Assembly (NCBI RefSeq): GCF_024362385.1
Contig: NZ_CP101466.1
Span: forward strand, 682,001-746,000
DNA length: 64,000 nt
Direction: 5' to 3'
Source: Arthrobacter sp. DNA4
GTDB lineage: Bacteria > Actinomycetota > Actinomycetes > Actinomycetales > Micrococcaceae
Every line of letters starts with the position of its first letter. Positions within the stretch are counted from its first letter, which is position 1. Positions 37,349-46,689 of the stretch are shown here, piece after piece. The translations under genes and the position numbers were made by a program. The notes under the pieces are model-generated. The model made no database searches, was not told the origin of the DNA, and saw only the letters and a program-made list of their open reading frames with translations.

Positions 37349-38772
37349 ACGCCGCGCCGCCTGCACTCAACCGCAGCCTGAAGCCGCTGCCCAAACCCCC
37401 GGTGCGCATCGTGCACCTTGGGCTGGGGGCGTTCCACCGCTCCCACCAGGCCTGGTACACCCAGCACGCCCCGGACGCGGCGGAGTGGGGGATCGCGGCG
37501 TTCACGGGCCGCCGCCCCGACGCCGCGGCAGCGTTGTCCCGCCAGGACTGCCTTTACACGCTGGTGGAGCGGTCGGCCGGCGGCGACAGCTTCGAAGTCA
37601 TCGGCAGCATCGTGGAGGCGGTGGACGGGGCCAACATTGCACGGCTCTGCGAGCTGGTCGCGGCGAAGGAAACGGCAATCGTCACGCTGACGATCACCGA
37701 GGCTGCCTACGGGCTGGCCGCGGATGGAACGTTCGACGCCGGCGCTCCAGGTGCGGCGGATGACCTCCGGGCGCTGTCGGCAGCGGCGTCGGGAGGAACA
37801 GAATCAGGGGTGGCCGGAATGCCCGGCACGCCGCTGGGGCGCCTGGTGCTGGCCCTCGCCAGGCGCCGGGACAGCGGCTCAGGACCCATCGCCGTCGTCA
37901 GCTGCGACAACCTGTCCGCCAACGGTGAAGTTGCCCGCCGCGCCGTCCTGGGCCTTGCATCCGGTTGGGGTTCCGGGCTGGCCGGGTGGATCGAAGCGAA
38001 CGTCAGCTTCGTCAGCACGTCCGTGGACAGGATTACGCCGCGGACCACCGAGGCGGACATCGCAGAGGTGGAAGAGCAATGCGGTTACAGCGACAATTCG
38101 CCGGTGGTGGCTGAACCTTTCCGGAACTGGGTGCTCAGCGGGGACTTCCCGGCCGGACGTCCGCGCTGGGAGGAAGCCGGCGCCGTCGTGGTCGGTGACA
38201 TAGAACCCTACGAGAACCGGAAGCTGTGGCTCCTCAACGGCTCGCATTCCATCCTGGCCTACGCGGGACAGCTCCGCGGACATGCCACCGTGGCGGACGC
38301 CCTGGCAGACCCCCTCTGCCGGAAAGCCGTGGAGGACTTCTGGGACGAGGCAGCCCGCCACCTGCAGGCGGAAGGGTTGGACATCCCGACGTACCGCCAG
38401 GCCCTGCTGGAACGCTTCGGAAACGCGCGCATCGCCCACCGGCTCACCCAGATCGCGGCCGATGCCACCACCAAGCTGCGCATGCGCGCGGTGCCCGTGA
38501 TGACGGCGGAACGGGCCGACGGCCGCAGTGGCGCAGGCAGCGCTTTGATGCTTGCCGCCTGGATTGACTACGTCACCGCGGGAAACGACTTCCAGGATCC
38601 GCTCGCCGCCGAAATAGAGGCTGCCGTGTCGCTTGACGGAACCGAACGGGTGCAGGGGTTGCTTCGCCTGGTCAGCGCTGCCCTCGCGGACGACCCTGAC
38701 GTCGTCGCCCTTGTTGCCCGGCTGTGCGGATCCTTCGCGACGACCCCGGCCGCCACCCCTGCACGTACCTGA
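37345..38772 (+). CDS. uxuB: Fructuronate reductase / mannonate oxidoreductase (mannitol dehydrogenase family)
   Basis: A 475-residue long-chain polyol dehydrogenase reducing D-fructuronate to D-mannonate. The nucleotide motif is RIVHLGLGAFHRSHQAW near residue 25; the catalytic Lys and substrate motif is NRKLWLLNGSHSILAY (about residues 290-305). It starts with GTG at 37345, overlapping the uxaC stop by four bases. UxuB is preferred over mannitol dehydrogenase because of its place between UxaC and mannonate dehydratase; tagaturonate reductase is a weaker alternative. Confidence 0.88.
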   Translation: MNAAPPALNRSLKPLPKPPVRIVHLGLGAFHRSHQAWYTQHAPDAAEWGIAAFTGRRPDAAAALSRQDCLYTLVERSAGGDSFEVIGSIVEAVDGANIARLCELVAAKETAIVTLTITEAAYGLAADGTFDAGAPGAADDLRALSAAASGGTESGVAGMPGTPLGRLVLALARRRDSGSGPIAVVSCDNLSANGEVARRAVLGLASGWGSGLAGWIEANVSFVSTSVDRITPRTTEADIAEVEEQCGYSDNSPVVAEPFRNWVLSGDFPAGRPRWEEAGAVVVGDIEPYENRKLWLLNGSHSILAYAGQLRGHATVADALADPLCRKAVEDFWDEAARHLQAEGLDIPTYRQALLERFGNARIAHRLTQIAADATTKLRMRAVPVMTAERADGRSGAGSALMLAAWIDYVTAGNDFQDPLAAEIEAAVSLDGTERVQGLLRLVSAALADDPDVVALVARLCGSFATTPAATPART

Positions 38773-38808
38773 ATCCCGCTTTTACCTCCGGAAGGAACAG
38801 TTAGTCCC

Positions 38809-40038
38809 ATGAAAATCATTGCCGCCGACGTCTTCGTTACCAGCCCGTCGCGCAACTTTGTGACCCTTCGGATCACGACGGAGGATGGTGTGACCGGTAT
38901 TGGTGATGCCACGTTGAATGGCCGTGAGCTCGCCGTTGCCGCGTATTTGAAGGAGCATGTGGCGCAGCTGCTGATCGGGAAGGATCCGCACCGGATCGAG
39001 GACACGTGGCAGTTCCTGTACCGGTCCTCGTATTGGCGGCGGGGCCCGGTGACGATGGCGGCGATCGCTGCGGTGGACATGGCGCTGTGGGATATCAAGG
39101 GCAAGCTCGCGGGGATGCCGGTGTACCAGCTGCTCGGTGGTGCGTCGCGGAACGGGTTGCGGGCGTACGGGCACGCGTCGGGGGCGGATATTGAGTCGCT
39201 GTTCGATTCGGTCCGTGAGCACCTGGAGCTGGGGTACAAGTCGATCCGGATCCAGACCGCCGTCCCCGGCATCAAGGCCGTGTACGGTGTCGCGGCGCAG
39301 GCGCAGGCGTCGGGGGAGCGGTACGACTATGAGCCGGCCGGGCGGGGTGCGTTCCCGGTGGAGGAGGACTGGGACACCAGGGCGTACCTGCGGCACCTGC
39401 CCACCGTCTTCGAAGCCGTGCGGAACGAGTTCGGCCCGGAGATCCCGCTGCTGCACGACGGGCACCACCGGATGACCCCGATCCAGGCCGCGAAGCTGGG
39501 CAAGGCGCTGGAACCGTATGACCTGTTTTGGCTCGAGGACTGCACCCCGGCCGAGAACCAGGAGGGCCTGCGCCTGGTCCGGCAGCACACCACCACGCCG
39601 CTGGCGATCGGGGAGATCTTCAATACCGTGTGGGACTACCAGACGCTGATCAAGGAACAGCTCATCGACTACGTCCGGGCCGCGTCCACGCACTTCGGCG
39701 GAATATCGCCGCTGAAGAAGGTGATGGACTTCGCCGCGCAGTACCAGATCAAGTCCGGCTTCCACGGCCCCACCGACATTTCCCCGGTGGGTTTCGCGGC
39801 GCAGCTGCACGTGGGGTTGGCGATCCATAACTACGGGATCCAGGAGTACATGCAGCACTCGGACAAGACCAACGAGGTCTTCGAACAGTCCATGACCTTC
39901 GTGGACGGCTACCTGCACCCGGGCGACAAGCCCGGGATCGGGGTCGAATTCAACGAAGAAGCCGCCGCAGCCTACCCGTACCAGCAGGCCTACCTGCCCT
40001 ACAACCGCCTGGTCGACGGCACGGTGCATGACTGGTGA
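38809..40038 (+). CDS. manD: D-mannonate dehydratase, ManD (enolase superfamily)
   Basis: A 409-residue enolase-superfamily enzyme dehydrating D-mannonate to 2-keto-3-deoxygluconate. The three metal ligands lie in [18 protein letters not shown] and [10 protein letters not shown], and the C-terminal [10 protein letters not shown] and [12 protein letters not shown] loops are those of the ManD/RspA group. This replaces the unrelated UxuA seen in enteric bacteria. Its first half uses noticeably more GGT, GAT, TTG and TCG codons than its neighbours, so it may have a separate history. GGAAGG precedes the ATG at 38809. Confidence 0.9.
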   Translation: MKIIAADVFVTSPSRNFVTLRITTEDGVTGIGDATLNGRELAVAAYLKEHVAQLLIGKDPHRIEDTWQFLYRSSYWRRGPVTMAAIAAVDMALWDIKGKLAGMPVYQLLGGASRNGLRAYGHASGADIESLFDSVREHLELGYKSIRIQTAVPGIKAVYGVAAQAQASGERYDYEPAGRGAFPVEEDWDTRAYLRHLPTVFEAVRNEFGPEIPLLHDGHHRMTPIQAAKLGKALEPYDLFWLEDCTPAENQEGLRLVRQHTTTPLAIGEIFNTVWDYQTLIKEQLIDYVRAASTHFGGISPLKKVMDFAAQYQIKSGFHGPTDISPVGFAAQLHVGLAIHNYGIQEYMQHSDKTNEVFEQSMTFVDGYLHPGDKPGIGVEFNEEAAAAYPYQQAYLPYNRLVDGTVHDW

Positions 40039-42347
40039 GCACGGCCACGACTGGTGAGGCACCAACAATGACAAAGCACCGCATCATCGTCATGGGTGTT
40101 TCCGGCTGCGGCAAGACCACCATCGGCGACCTTGTGGCCCGCGAACTGGGTGTCCCGTTCCTGGACGGCGACTCCCTCCACCCTGTGGAGAACGTGGCCA
40201 AGATGGCAGCCGGCACCCCGCTGACGGACGAGGACCGCTGGCCCTGGCTTGCAACCGTGGGTGCGGAGTTGGCCAAGGCGGGCGAGGGCGGACTGGTCCT
40301 GGCCTGCTCGGCCCTGCGCCGCAGCTACCGGGATGCCATCAGGGCACAGGCTCCGGACACGGTCTTCCTGCACCTGAACGGCAGCAAGGAGGTCCTGGCC
40401 CAGCGTCTCGAGGGAAGGTCGGGGCACTTCATGCCCACCACGCTGCTGGACTCCCAGCTTGCCACGCTGGAACCGCTGCAGGAGGACGAAGCCGGCGTGG
40501 TGGTGGACATCGCCGAGCCCGTCCCGGACGTGGTGGCCCAGGCACTCAAGGGGATTGCCGCCGTCGTACGTCCTGCCAACGGTGCCCATGGCACCGCGCC
40601 GCGCCGGTTCGACGTCGACCTGGCAGCTGCCCCGTTCAATCTCGACGGCGACGCCATCGCCTGGGTGGAAGGCACCCTGGGTGCCATGACGCTCGAGGAA
40701 AAGATCGGGCAACTGTTCATCAACCACAACAACGACTACTCACCCGGGTATCTGGACGGCGTGCTGGAAAATTACCATGTCGGCGGCATGCGGTACCGCC
40801 CGGGTCCGTCCGCTGCTGTGCAGGAACACATCCGCTACGCACAGTCCAAAACCCGGATTCCCTTGCTGATTGCATCCAACCCGGAGATGGGCGGAGCCGG
40901 CAGCTGCGACGACGGCACGTTCGTGTCCACGCACCTGCAGGCAGGCTCGCACCCGGACAAGTCCATCGCCCGGCAGATGGGGCAGGTGGCAGGAGTCGAA
41001 ACGGCGGCCCTGGGATGCAACTGGGCGTTCGCGCCGATCGTGGACATCCACTACAACTGGCGGAACACCGTCATCTCCACGCGCTCATTCGGGAACACTC
41101 CGGAAATCGTGGTGGAGCGCGCCAAGGAATACTTCGACGGCATCAGTGAATCGCCCACCGCCTGCGCCATGAAGCACTTCCCGGGCGACGGAATTGACGA
41201 GCGCGACCAGCACGTTGTGACGTCCTACAACACCCTCCCTTATGAGGAGTGGAACCGGACGTACGGCCACGTGTACCGGGAGATGATCGCGCACGGCGTG
41301 CAGTCCATCATGGTGGGCCACATCGGGGCCCCGGAGGTTTCCCGGCATTTCCGGCCAGGCCTCTCTGACGCTGAGATCCTTCCCGCCACGTTGTCCCCGG
41401 AACTGCTGCAGGACCTGCTGCGCGGCGAACTCGGCTTCAACGGATTGGTGCTCACCGATGCGTCACAGATGGTGGGACTCACTCAGGCGCGGAAGCGCAG
41501 GGACCTGGTTCCGGCCACGATCGCTGCCGGCTGCGACATGTTCCTGTTCTTCCGCAACCCGGCCGAGGACTTCCAGTACATGCTGGACGGCTACAAGTCC
41601 GGGATCATCACGGAGCAGCGGCTCCACGATGCGCTGCGGCGGATCCTTGGGCTGAAGGCGTCGCTGGGACTGCACCTGAAGCCCGCTGACCAACTGGTAC
41701 CGCCTATGAAGGCGCTTGCGGTTATTGGATCCGCTGGGCACCGTTCCGTGGCTGCCGGGATTGCGGACAAGACCGTGACGCTGGTCAAGGACACTGCCGG
41801 CAACCTGCCCATCACCCCGCAGACTCATCCCCGCATCCGTTTGTACGGCATTTCCGGCGGCTCCGACTTCACCCGGGCCGATCCGTTGGCTTACCTGGAG
41901 GTGGTGAAGGAGGAACTCGAAGCTGCCGGTTTCGAAGTGCACCTGTTCCGCACCGCTGAGCAGCGTGAGGCGGCGGGGGAGACCGGGGTGAACTTCATGT
42001 CCATCATTTCGGAGGAAGCCACGGGGGACTACGCGGAGAAGTACGACGCTGCGTTTGTCTTCGCCAACGTCAAAGGCTTCGCGCAGGAGGCAGCCATCCG
42101 GATCAAGTGGTCTTCCCCGATGGCAGCGGAAATCCCGTGGTACGTCACGGAAGTGCCCACGGTGTTCGTCTCCCTGAACCAGCCAAACCACCTGATCGAC
42201 GTGCCCATGGTCAAGACGGCGATCCACGCCCATGCGGGCACCCGGGAAGCCATCCGGGCAGCCGTGGAAAAGATCCAGGGCAAATCGGAGTTCCAGGGCA
42301 CGTTCAACGACAACGTGTTCTGCGGGTCCTTCGACACCCGGCTTTAG
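40035..42347 (+). CDS. Gluconokinase-glycoside hydrolase family 3 fusion
   Basis: A 770-residue protein with two separate enzymes in one frame. Residues about 13-175 are a complete GntK-type gluconokinase with P-loop GVSGCGKTT (21-29), DGDSLHP and SALRRSYRD. Residues about 200-770 are a GH3 glycosidase: [18 protein letters not shown] with Lys near 380, and the nucleophile motif VLTDASQM with Asp near 475. The joining segment is rich in Ala, Pro and Gly. The start overlaps the manD stop by four bases. The kinase phosphorylates gluconate in known relatives; the GH3 substrate is unknown and may be a uronide or an N-acetylhexosaminide, as the KHFPGDG motif recalls NagZ-like enzymes. A lost stop codon could also explain the fusion. 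Confidence 0.85.
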   Translation: MSTATTGEAPTMTKHRIIVMGVSGCGKTTIGDLVARELGVPFLDGDSLHPVENVAKMAAGTPLTDEDRWPWLATVGAELAKAGEGGLVLACSALRRSYRDAIRAQAPDTVFLHLNGSKEVLAQRLEGRSGHFMPTTLLDSQLATLEPLQEDEAGVVVDIAEPVPDVVAQALKGIAAVVRPANGAHGTAPRRFDVDLAAAPFNLDGDAIAWVEGTLGAMTLEEKIGQLFINHNNDYSPGYLDGVLENYHVGGMRYRPGPSAAVQEHIRYAQSKTRIPLLIASNPEMGGAGSCDDGTFVSTHLQAGSHPDKSIARQMGQVAGVETAALGCNWAFAPIVDIHYNWRNTVISTRSFGNTPEIVVERAKEYFDGISESPTACAMKHFPGDGIDERDQHVVTSYNTLPYEEWNRTYGHVYREMIAHGVQSIMVGHIGAPEVSRHFRPGLSDAEILPATLSPELLQDLLRGELGFNGLVLTDASQMVGLTQARKRRDLVPATIAAGCDMFLFFRNPAEDFQYMLDGYKSGIITEQRLHDALRRILGLKASLGLHLKPADQLVPPMKALAVIGSAGHRSVAAGIADKTVTLVKDTAGNLPITPQTHPRIRLYGISGGSDFTRADPLAYLEVVKEELEAAGFEVHLFRTAEQREAAGETGVNFMSIISEEATGDYAEKYDAAFVFANVKGFAQEAAIRIKWSSPMAAEIPWYVTEVPTVFVSLNQPNHLIDVPMVKTAIHAHAGTREAIRAAVEKIQGKSEFQGTFNDNVFCGSFDTRL

Positions 42348-42356
42348 GAACCAACT

Positions 42357-42394
42357 GAAAGAGGCGTTACCGCAGCAGCGGTAGCGCCTCTTTC
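42357..42394. terminator. Hairpin terminator of the uronate operon
   Basis: Arms GAAAGAGGCG(T)TACCGC and GCGGTA(G)CGCCTCTTTC, with one mismatch, around AGCA. It begins ten bases after the fusion gene's stop and ends the long plus-strand transcript; it can also stop the convergent gene at 42417. Confidence 0.85.
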
Positions 42395-42416
42395 ATGCGT
42401 CAGGCCCGGGTGCCCC

Positions 42417-43037
42417 CTAGGCGTCTTCACGCTCCGGGTTCTCCAGCCGGAAGAAGTTGGACTGTCTCCCATCTGACCGCTGTTCCTGGTAGATGAAGTT
42501 GAGCCCACGGTCGTCAAACGTCTTGAACCACTCCTCCCAGCTGACTTCGCGAAGGTTCGCGTCCTTCTCCCTGAAGTCGATGCGCAGGACGCCCAGGTGG
42601 TCCCCGTGTTCCGTGCCGTCAACTGTCGCCGGAACGCCGCCGCGTTCTTCCGCCCACTGCCTGATGACCTCATGGTGCGTGGTCGCGAGGCTGCGTCCTT
42701 CGCGCTCGGGCTCCTCCTCGGTGGACGTAATTTCCTGCGAGTACTTCAACGACTTGGACGAGTCGTCGCCATGACGGATCCTGCCGCCGTCGGGGCCGGC
42801 TCCCAGGTCTTCCGCGTCGTCCGCCCCGGAGCGGCTGTTGCGGCCTCGGCCGTTATCCGCGTCCCCCTGCCGGGCCTGGGCCACCTCTTTCACCAGTTTT
42901 TCCTTGCGCATGCCCGAAGCGCCGGCGATGTGCTCCTTCTTGGCATCCTGGCGGAGTTCGTCCACCTTCTTGTTGCGCAGTTCGGTCTCACTCACATCAG
43001 GCGTATTCGGTGTCTGGTTACCCGGCTTGTCACTCAT
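42417..43037 (-). CDS. Hypothetical protein with Rho-N/SAP-like N-terminus
   Basis: A 206-residue hydrophilic protein. The N-terminal part (about residues 20-55; ELRNKKVDELRQDAKKEHI) looks like the helical Rho-N/SAP fold found in nucleic-acid-binding proteins. A charged disordered linker follows (about 60-110). The C-terminal part (THHEVIRQWAEERGGVPATV, then EEWFKTFDDRGLNFIYQ) resembles a small domain often misannotated as a glucan branching enzyme. Function is unknown. It diverges from an SRPBCC-like gene, and a TAAG-N4-CTTA element lies in the shared spacer. Confidence 0.75.
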   Translation of the reverse strand: MSDKPGNQTPNTPDVSETELRNKKVDELRQDAKKEHIAGASGMRKEKLVKEVAQARQGDADNGRGRNSRSGADDAEDLGAGPDGGRIRHGDDSSKSLKYSQEITSTEEEPEREGRSLATTHHEVIRQWAEERGGVPATVDGTEHGDHLGVLRIDFREKDANLREVSWEEWFKTFDDRGLNFIYQEQRSDGRQSNFFRLENPEREDA

Positions 43038-43083
43038 GGCATGTCCTCCTTTTGCGGAACTGTTGTGCAGGATCGAGAAATAA

Positions 43084-43095
43084 TAAGGCTACTTA
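43084..43095. promoter_or_regulatory. TAAGGCTACTTA element
   Basis: Same TAAG-N4-CTTA layout as the palindrome at 10079-10090, placed in the spacer between the divergent Rho-N-like and SRPBCC-like genes. It may mark a shared operator or promoter element. Confidence 0.35.
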
Positions 43096-43247
43096 CTTTC
43101 TAGCGCGTGCGGGACGGGACCGTCAAGCACTGGGTGCGGGTCAGCCGTGGACTGTGGGCCGAGGGGCCGGTACGGGGGCTTTGGACTCTGGGTCCCGGGG
43201 AAGCCTGCCCATACGCTCCTTGCATCCAAATCCGGAGGAGCGATGCC

Positions 43248-44039
43248 ATGACCAGCCTGACGCCGGGTTTCCTGGCTACCGTAAAAACGTCACAGCGGGG
43301 GAACCGGGCAAGTGCTGGTTTCCGCTCGGCTGGCTCGCGCTCTGGTGGTTTGCGCCCTGGTGGTTTGCGCCCTTGGTTGCCGGCGGTTTTCGGCATTGCC
43401 GCCGCGGCCGGGTTCATTACGCATGGCCTCATGCCCCGGGCCTTGGGCACCTGGGGAGCGACGGAGCCGGAAAGATCGATGCCCCTTCCCGGCGACGAAC
43501 TGATTCCCGCTCCGGCTGAAGTGCAGACCATGGCGGTCACCGTCCATGCCCCGCGGGAGGAAGTCTGGCCGTGGCTCCTGCAGATGGGGGTGGACCGTGC
43601 GGGCCTGTATTCCTACACCTGGGTGGAGAACGGGCTGCTCCATTTGGGCGTCACCAATGCGGACCGCATCCACCCCGAGTGGCAGGACCTCCAGGTGGGA
43701 GACATTATTGCCTTCATGCCGGAAGGTTATCCGGGCGGACGCAGTGGGCCGCGTGTGGTGGATATCGAGAGCTGCCGCCATCTGGTCCTGGACTTGAGCC
43801 CTGGTGCGCCGCCGGGGACGGTCACCGGGACCTGGCAGTTTGTCCTGCAGGATGCCGGTGGTGCGGGGACCAGGCTGCTGCTCCGCACCCGGTCCGGCCC
43901 CGGACGGCCGTGGGGTCTTCGCCTGATGGATTTCGTCCTTCGGCCGGGCTACCTCGTCATGGATCGTGCCATGCTGCTGGGGATCAAAAAACGCGCCGGG
44001 AGGGACGCGCAAAGGAAGCCGCCGTCGGCGCAGCAGTGA
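43248..44039 (+). CDS. Membrane-anchored SRPBCC-like protein
   Basis: A 263-residue protein with a basic, Gly/Arg-rich N-terminus, one hydrophobic segment (about residues 43-60) and a soluble domain. That domain opens with VTVHAPREEVWPWLLQMG (about residues 95-115), the hallmark start of SRPBCC/START-like lipid- or ligand-binding folds. The ligand is unknown. The ATG at 43248 follows GGAGGAG, a strong ribosome site. The N-terminus contains repeated SGGLRPGGLRP units that may be disordered. Confidence 0.75.
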   Translation: MTSLTPGFLATVKTSQRGNRASAGFRSAGSRSGGLRPGGLRPWLPAVFGIAAAAGFITHGLMPRALGTWGATEPERSMPLPGDELIPAPAEVQTMAVTVHAPREEVWPWLLQMGVDRAGLYSYTWVENGLLHLGVTNADRIHPEWQDLQVGDIIAFMPEGYPGGRSGPRVVDIESCRHLVLDLSPGAPPGTVTGTWQFVLQDAGGAGTRLLLRTRSGPGRPWGLRLMDFVLRPGYLVMDRAMLLGIKKRAGRDAQRKPPSAQQ

Positions 44040-44050
44040 CAGCCGCGCTC

Positions 44051-44437
44051 TCAGCGCTCAGTGCGAAGCGCCTTGCCCGGCGTGCCGGCCCGGTTGCCCT
44101 GCTCCGAAAGCCAATGCAGGGCATCGGGGCCGTTGGTGAAATATGCCGTGGGAGTCAGGGACCGCCGGGAAAACGCCGCCACGACCTTGCCCATCGGGCC
44201 ATCCCCAATGAGGGCGACGGCGGAGAACCCGCGGTAGGCATTCATGCCGGCCCTGGCCTCGGGCGTCAATCCCGCAACCCCCGCGAGGTCAACACGAATA
44301 GGCAGGACCCGACCGCCGCTGAGGCCTTCCAGGGCCCGCGCCGCCCGTACGGCAATGTCATAGGTTATGAGGACTTCCGGGCTCCACTGCAAACGCAGCA
44401 CGCCCTTGTCGAAAGAGGCAGTAAAGAATTCGTTCAT
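44051..44437 (-). CDS. STAS/SpoIIAA-like small protein (DUF7793 type)
   Basis: A 128-residue soluble protein with alternating strands and helices, similar in shape to STAS/SpoIIAA-like single-domain proteins of actinobacteria (GVLRLQWSPEVLITYDIAVRAA, then AYRGFSAVALIGDGPMGKVVAAF). No enzymatic motif is seen. The role is unknown; such proteins are often stress-linked. It is convergent with the SRPBCC-like gene, ending eleven bases from it. Confidence 0.65.
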   Translation of the reverse strand: MNEFFTASFDKGVLRLQWSPEVLITYDIAVRAARALEGLSGGRVLPIRVDLAGVAGLTPEARAGMNAYRGFSAVALIGDGPMGKVVAAFSRRSLTPTAYFTNGPDALHWLSEQGNRAGTPGKALRTER

Positions 44438-44625
44438 TCCCGTCCTGGATTCTCATTGAGGACTTGTATTCCAGAGCTTGGACTAATTCAGGCCCATTCT
44501 GCCTGATGGCGACGACAATAGGTGCAGCGGCAGCCAGGGACTCATTGCTGGCCAGGGCACATTGTCTCCACGGGCCAAATGGTGGGCCCCGGCTGCGCGC
44601 TTTTCCGGCTGTGTAGCCTGAAGCA

Positions 44626-45162
44626 GTGGACCTCTCATGTGAACTCGCTGACGGCATTATTCTCCGTCCCGTACATGCTGCCGATGCCGGGCCGCTGGCT
44701 GAGGCGCTCCAGGCCAACCGTTCCCACCTTGCCCCGTGGGAACCGGCCAGGGCGGAGGAGTTCTGCACCGTCGAAGGCCAGCGCGAGGTGATCAGGAGAA
44801 GGCAGGCTGACCTTGAGTCAGGCACAGCGCTTTCCATGGTGCTGACTGGCGGGGACGGCATTCTGGGACTCCTGACGCTCAGTTCGATCGTCCGGGGCGC
44901 ATTCCAAAACGCCCACGTCGGCTACTGGATCGCCCAGTCTGTCCAGGGCCGGGGGCTGATGACAGCAGCGGTGGCCGCGGCCGTCGGCATCGCGAAAGAT
45001 GGACTCGGACTCCACCGCCTCGAAGCAGCCACCCTGGTACGCAACGCGGCATCGCAGAGGGTGCTCGAGAAGAATGGTTTTGAGGCCTACGGCACGGCGC
45101 GCGCCTACCTTCGGATCGCCGGCCAGTGGCAGGATCACCGCATCTACCAGCGGCTTCTCTAA
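44626..45162 (+). CDS. GNAT N-acetyltransferase, RimJ/RimL type
   Basis: A 178-residue acetyl-CoA-dependent acetyltransferase. The acetyl-CoA-binding segment is IAQSVQGRGLMTAAVAAAV (about residues 103-121), followed by LHRLEAATLVRNAASQRVLEKNGF, the typical RimL end. Relatives acetylate ribosomal-protein N-termini or small amines such as polyamines; the target cannot be told. It starts with GTG at 44626, only a few bases after a TGTAGCCT -10-like element, so the message is probably leaderless. Confidence 0.85.
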   Translation: MDLSCELADGIILRPVHAADAGPLAEALQANRSHLAPWEPARAEEFCTVEGQREVIRRRQADLESGTALSMVLTGGDGILGLLTLSSIVRGAFQNAHVGYWIAQSVQGRGLMTAAVAAAVGIAKDGLGLHRLEAATLVRNAASQRVLEKNGFEAYGTARAYLRIAGQWQDHRIYQRLL

Positions 45163-45338
45163 CCGCCGCGCCGTTTGGACGCGCGGTTTGGAACAGGCCC
45201 GACGACGGTCCCAGGCATTACGCCGCGGCCCGGGCACCCTCGTGGGAAGGTTTTTCAGCGCATAGCCGCCACGTGGGAAGATGTCGGCCGGAGCCGCTCA
45301 AGCATGTGCGCGGCATAACGTCGATATGTGGAGGTCAT

Positions 45339-46373
45339 GTGCGCGCGATTGTCTTGGACCAGATAGCAGGACCGCTCGCCGTCCGGGAGGTTGGAGAACC
45401 TGAGGTGCCGGTGGGCGGCGTCGTCATCAGCGTCGTTGCCACGGGGCTCTGCCGCAGCGACTGGCATGCCTGGGCCGGACATGACGACATAGCGCTGCCG
45501 CACGTCCCGGGCCACGAGTTCGCCGGAGTCGTTGCCAGTGTCGGTGCGGGAGTGACGAAGTGGACGGCCGGCGACCGGGTTACCGCACCATTCGTCGAGG
45601 GCTGCGGCACCTGCCAGTGGTGCCTCGGCGGCAACGCGCAGGTTTGCCCGGAGCAGCAACAGCCTGGCTTCACCCACTGGGGTTCGTTTGCCGGGCAGGT
45701 CGTGATCCATGCGGCGGACACCAATCTCGTGGCCATTCCCGAGGGCGTCAGCTTCGAGGCAGCCGCCAGTCTGGGATGCCGGTTCGCCACTGCCTACCGT
45801 GCGCTGACCGGCCGGGCGGACCTTAATGCCGATGAATGGGTTACCGTCATCGGGGCAGGCGGCGTGGGGCTCAGCACCGTCATGATCGCCAAGGCACTCG
45901 GCGGCAAAGTGATCGCTGTTGACCGGAACCCGGCCGCCCTTGAGGTGGCTGCGCGCCTCGGCGCAGACCACGTCCTGGTTGCAGACGGTTCGGACATTCC
46001 GGCGCAGGTGCAGGCGCTCACGGGAGGGAGCCATGTCTCCGTCGACGCCGTCGGCAGCGTGCAGACGTGCGCCGACGCACTCTTGAGCCTGCGCCGCCGG
46101 GGCCGGCACGTCCAGATCGGTCTCCTGCCGCCGGTGGAAGGCCACCCCCGTGTGCCCATGGCGCGGGTGATTGCGTGGGAACTGGACGTCTTTGGAAGCC
46201 ACGGGATGGCCGCGGCGGACTACCCCGGAATGCTCGCCTTGATTGAGTCGGGAGCGCTCGAACCGCAGAAGTTGATCGAACGCGTGATTGGTCTGGAGGA
46301 GGCTGCCGAATTGCTGCCCCGGCTTGATACCGCCAATGTTGCGGGCATGACGATGATCGATCCCACCCGCTGA
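45339..46373 (+). CDS. Zinc-dependent alcohol dehydrogenase
   Basis: A 344-residue medium-chain alcohol dehydrogenase. Catalytic zinc ligands lie in LCRSDWHAWAGHD and PGHEFAGVV (about residues 36-65), and the structural zinc cysteines in GCGTCQWCLGGNAQVC. NAD(P) is bound at GAGGVGLSTVMIAKAL. The substrate is unknown. GTG at 45339 with GGAGG five bases upstream. It is followed by a perfect terminator and appears to be a single-gene unit. Confidence 0.88.
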   Translation: MRAIVLDQIAGPLAVREVGEPEVPVGGVVISVVATGLCRSDWHAWAGHDDIALPHVPGHEFAGVVASVGAGVTKWTAGDRVTAPFVEGCGTCQWCLGGNAQVCPEQQQPGFTHWGSFAGQVVIHAADTNLVAIPEGVSFEAAASLGCRFATAYRALTGRADLNADEWVTVIGAGGVGLSTVMIAKALGGKVIAVDRNPAALEVAARLGADHVLVADGSDIPAQVQALTGGSHVSVDAVGSVQTCADALLSLRRRGRHVQIGLLPPVEGHPRVPMARVIAWELDVFGSHGMAAADYPGMLALIESGALEPQKLIERVIGLEEAAELLPRLDTANVAGMTMIDPTR

Positions 46374-46444
46374 GGCTTTCGTCGCCAACAGGTGGGTAGT
46401 CCACATCCTGGCGTCCCTTGGAGGCACCTTTTCCCCGGGATGAA

Positions 46445-46486
46445 GAAAGGCCCTGCTTCCCTTTTGCAAGGGAAGCAGGGCCTTTC
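46445..46486. terminator. Bidirectional hairpin terminator
   Basis: Perfect 19-base arms (GAAAGGCCCTGCTTCCCTT and complement) around TTGC. It closes the alcohol dehydrogenase gene on plus and the tRNA-Ser gene on minus. Confidence 0.9.
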
Positions 46487-46492
46487 TCGTGG

Positions 46493-46579
46493 CGGTGACG
46501 GTGGGATTTGAACCCACGTTGGCTTTTACACCAAACAACATTTCGAGTGTTGCACCTTCGGCCGCTCGGACACGTCACC
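46493..46579 (-). tRNA. tRNA-Ser (anticodon CGA)
   Basis: An 87-base gene read on the minus strand. The acceptor stem pairs GGTGACG with CGTCACC, with G as discriminator. The anticodon stem encloses the loop CTCGAAA, giving anticodon CGA, which reads UCG. A long variable arm, as in all serine tRNAs, follows before the T arm with GTTCAAATC. CCA is not encoded. Confidence 0.95.
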
Positions 46580-46689
46580 AACCTCAATAGGGTACCGGAG
46601 CAAGGCCTGCATCCCCAAAACGTGCGTAAGCCAAGCCAGTGCTTCGGCGGCCGGTATTGATTGTCAGACCCCCTTGTCATGATGGGTTT

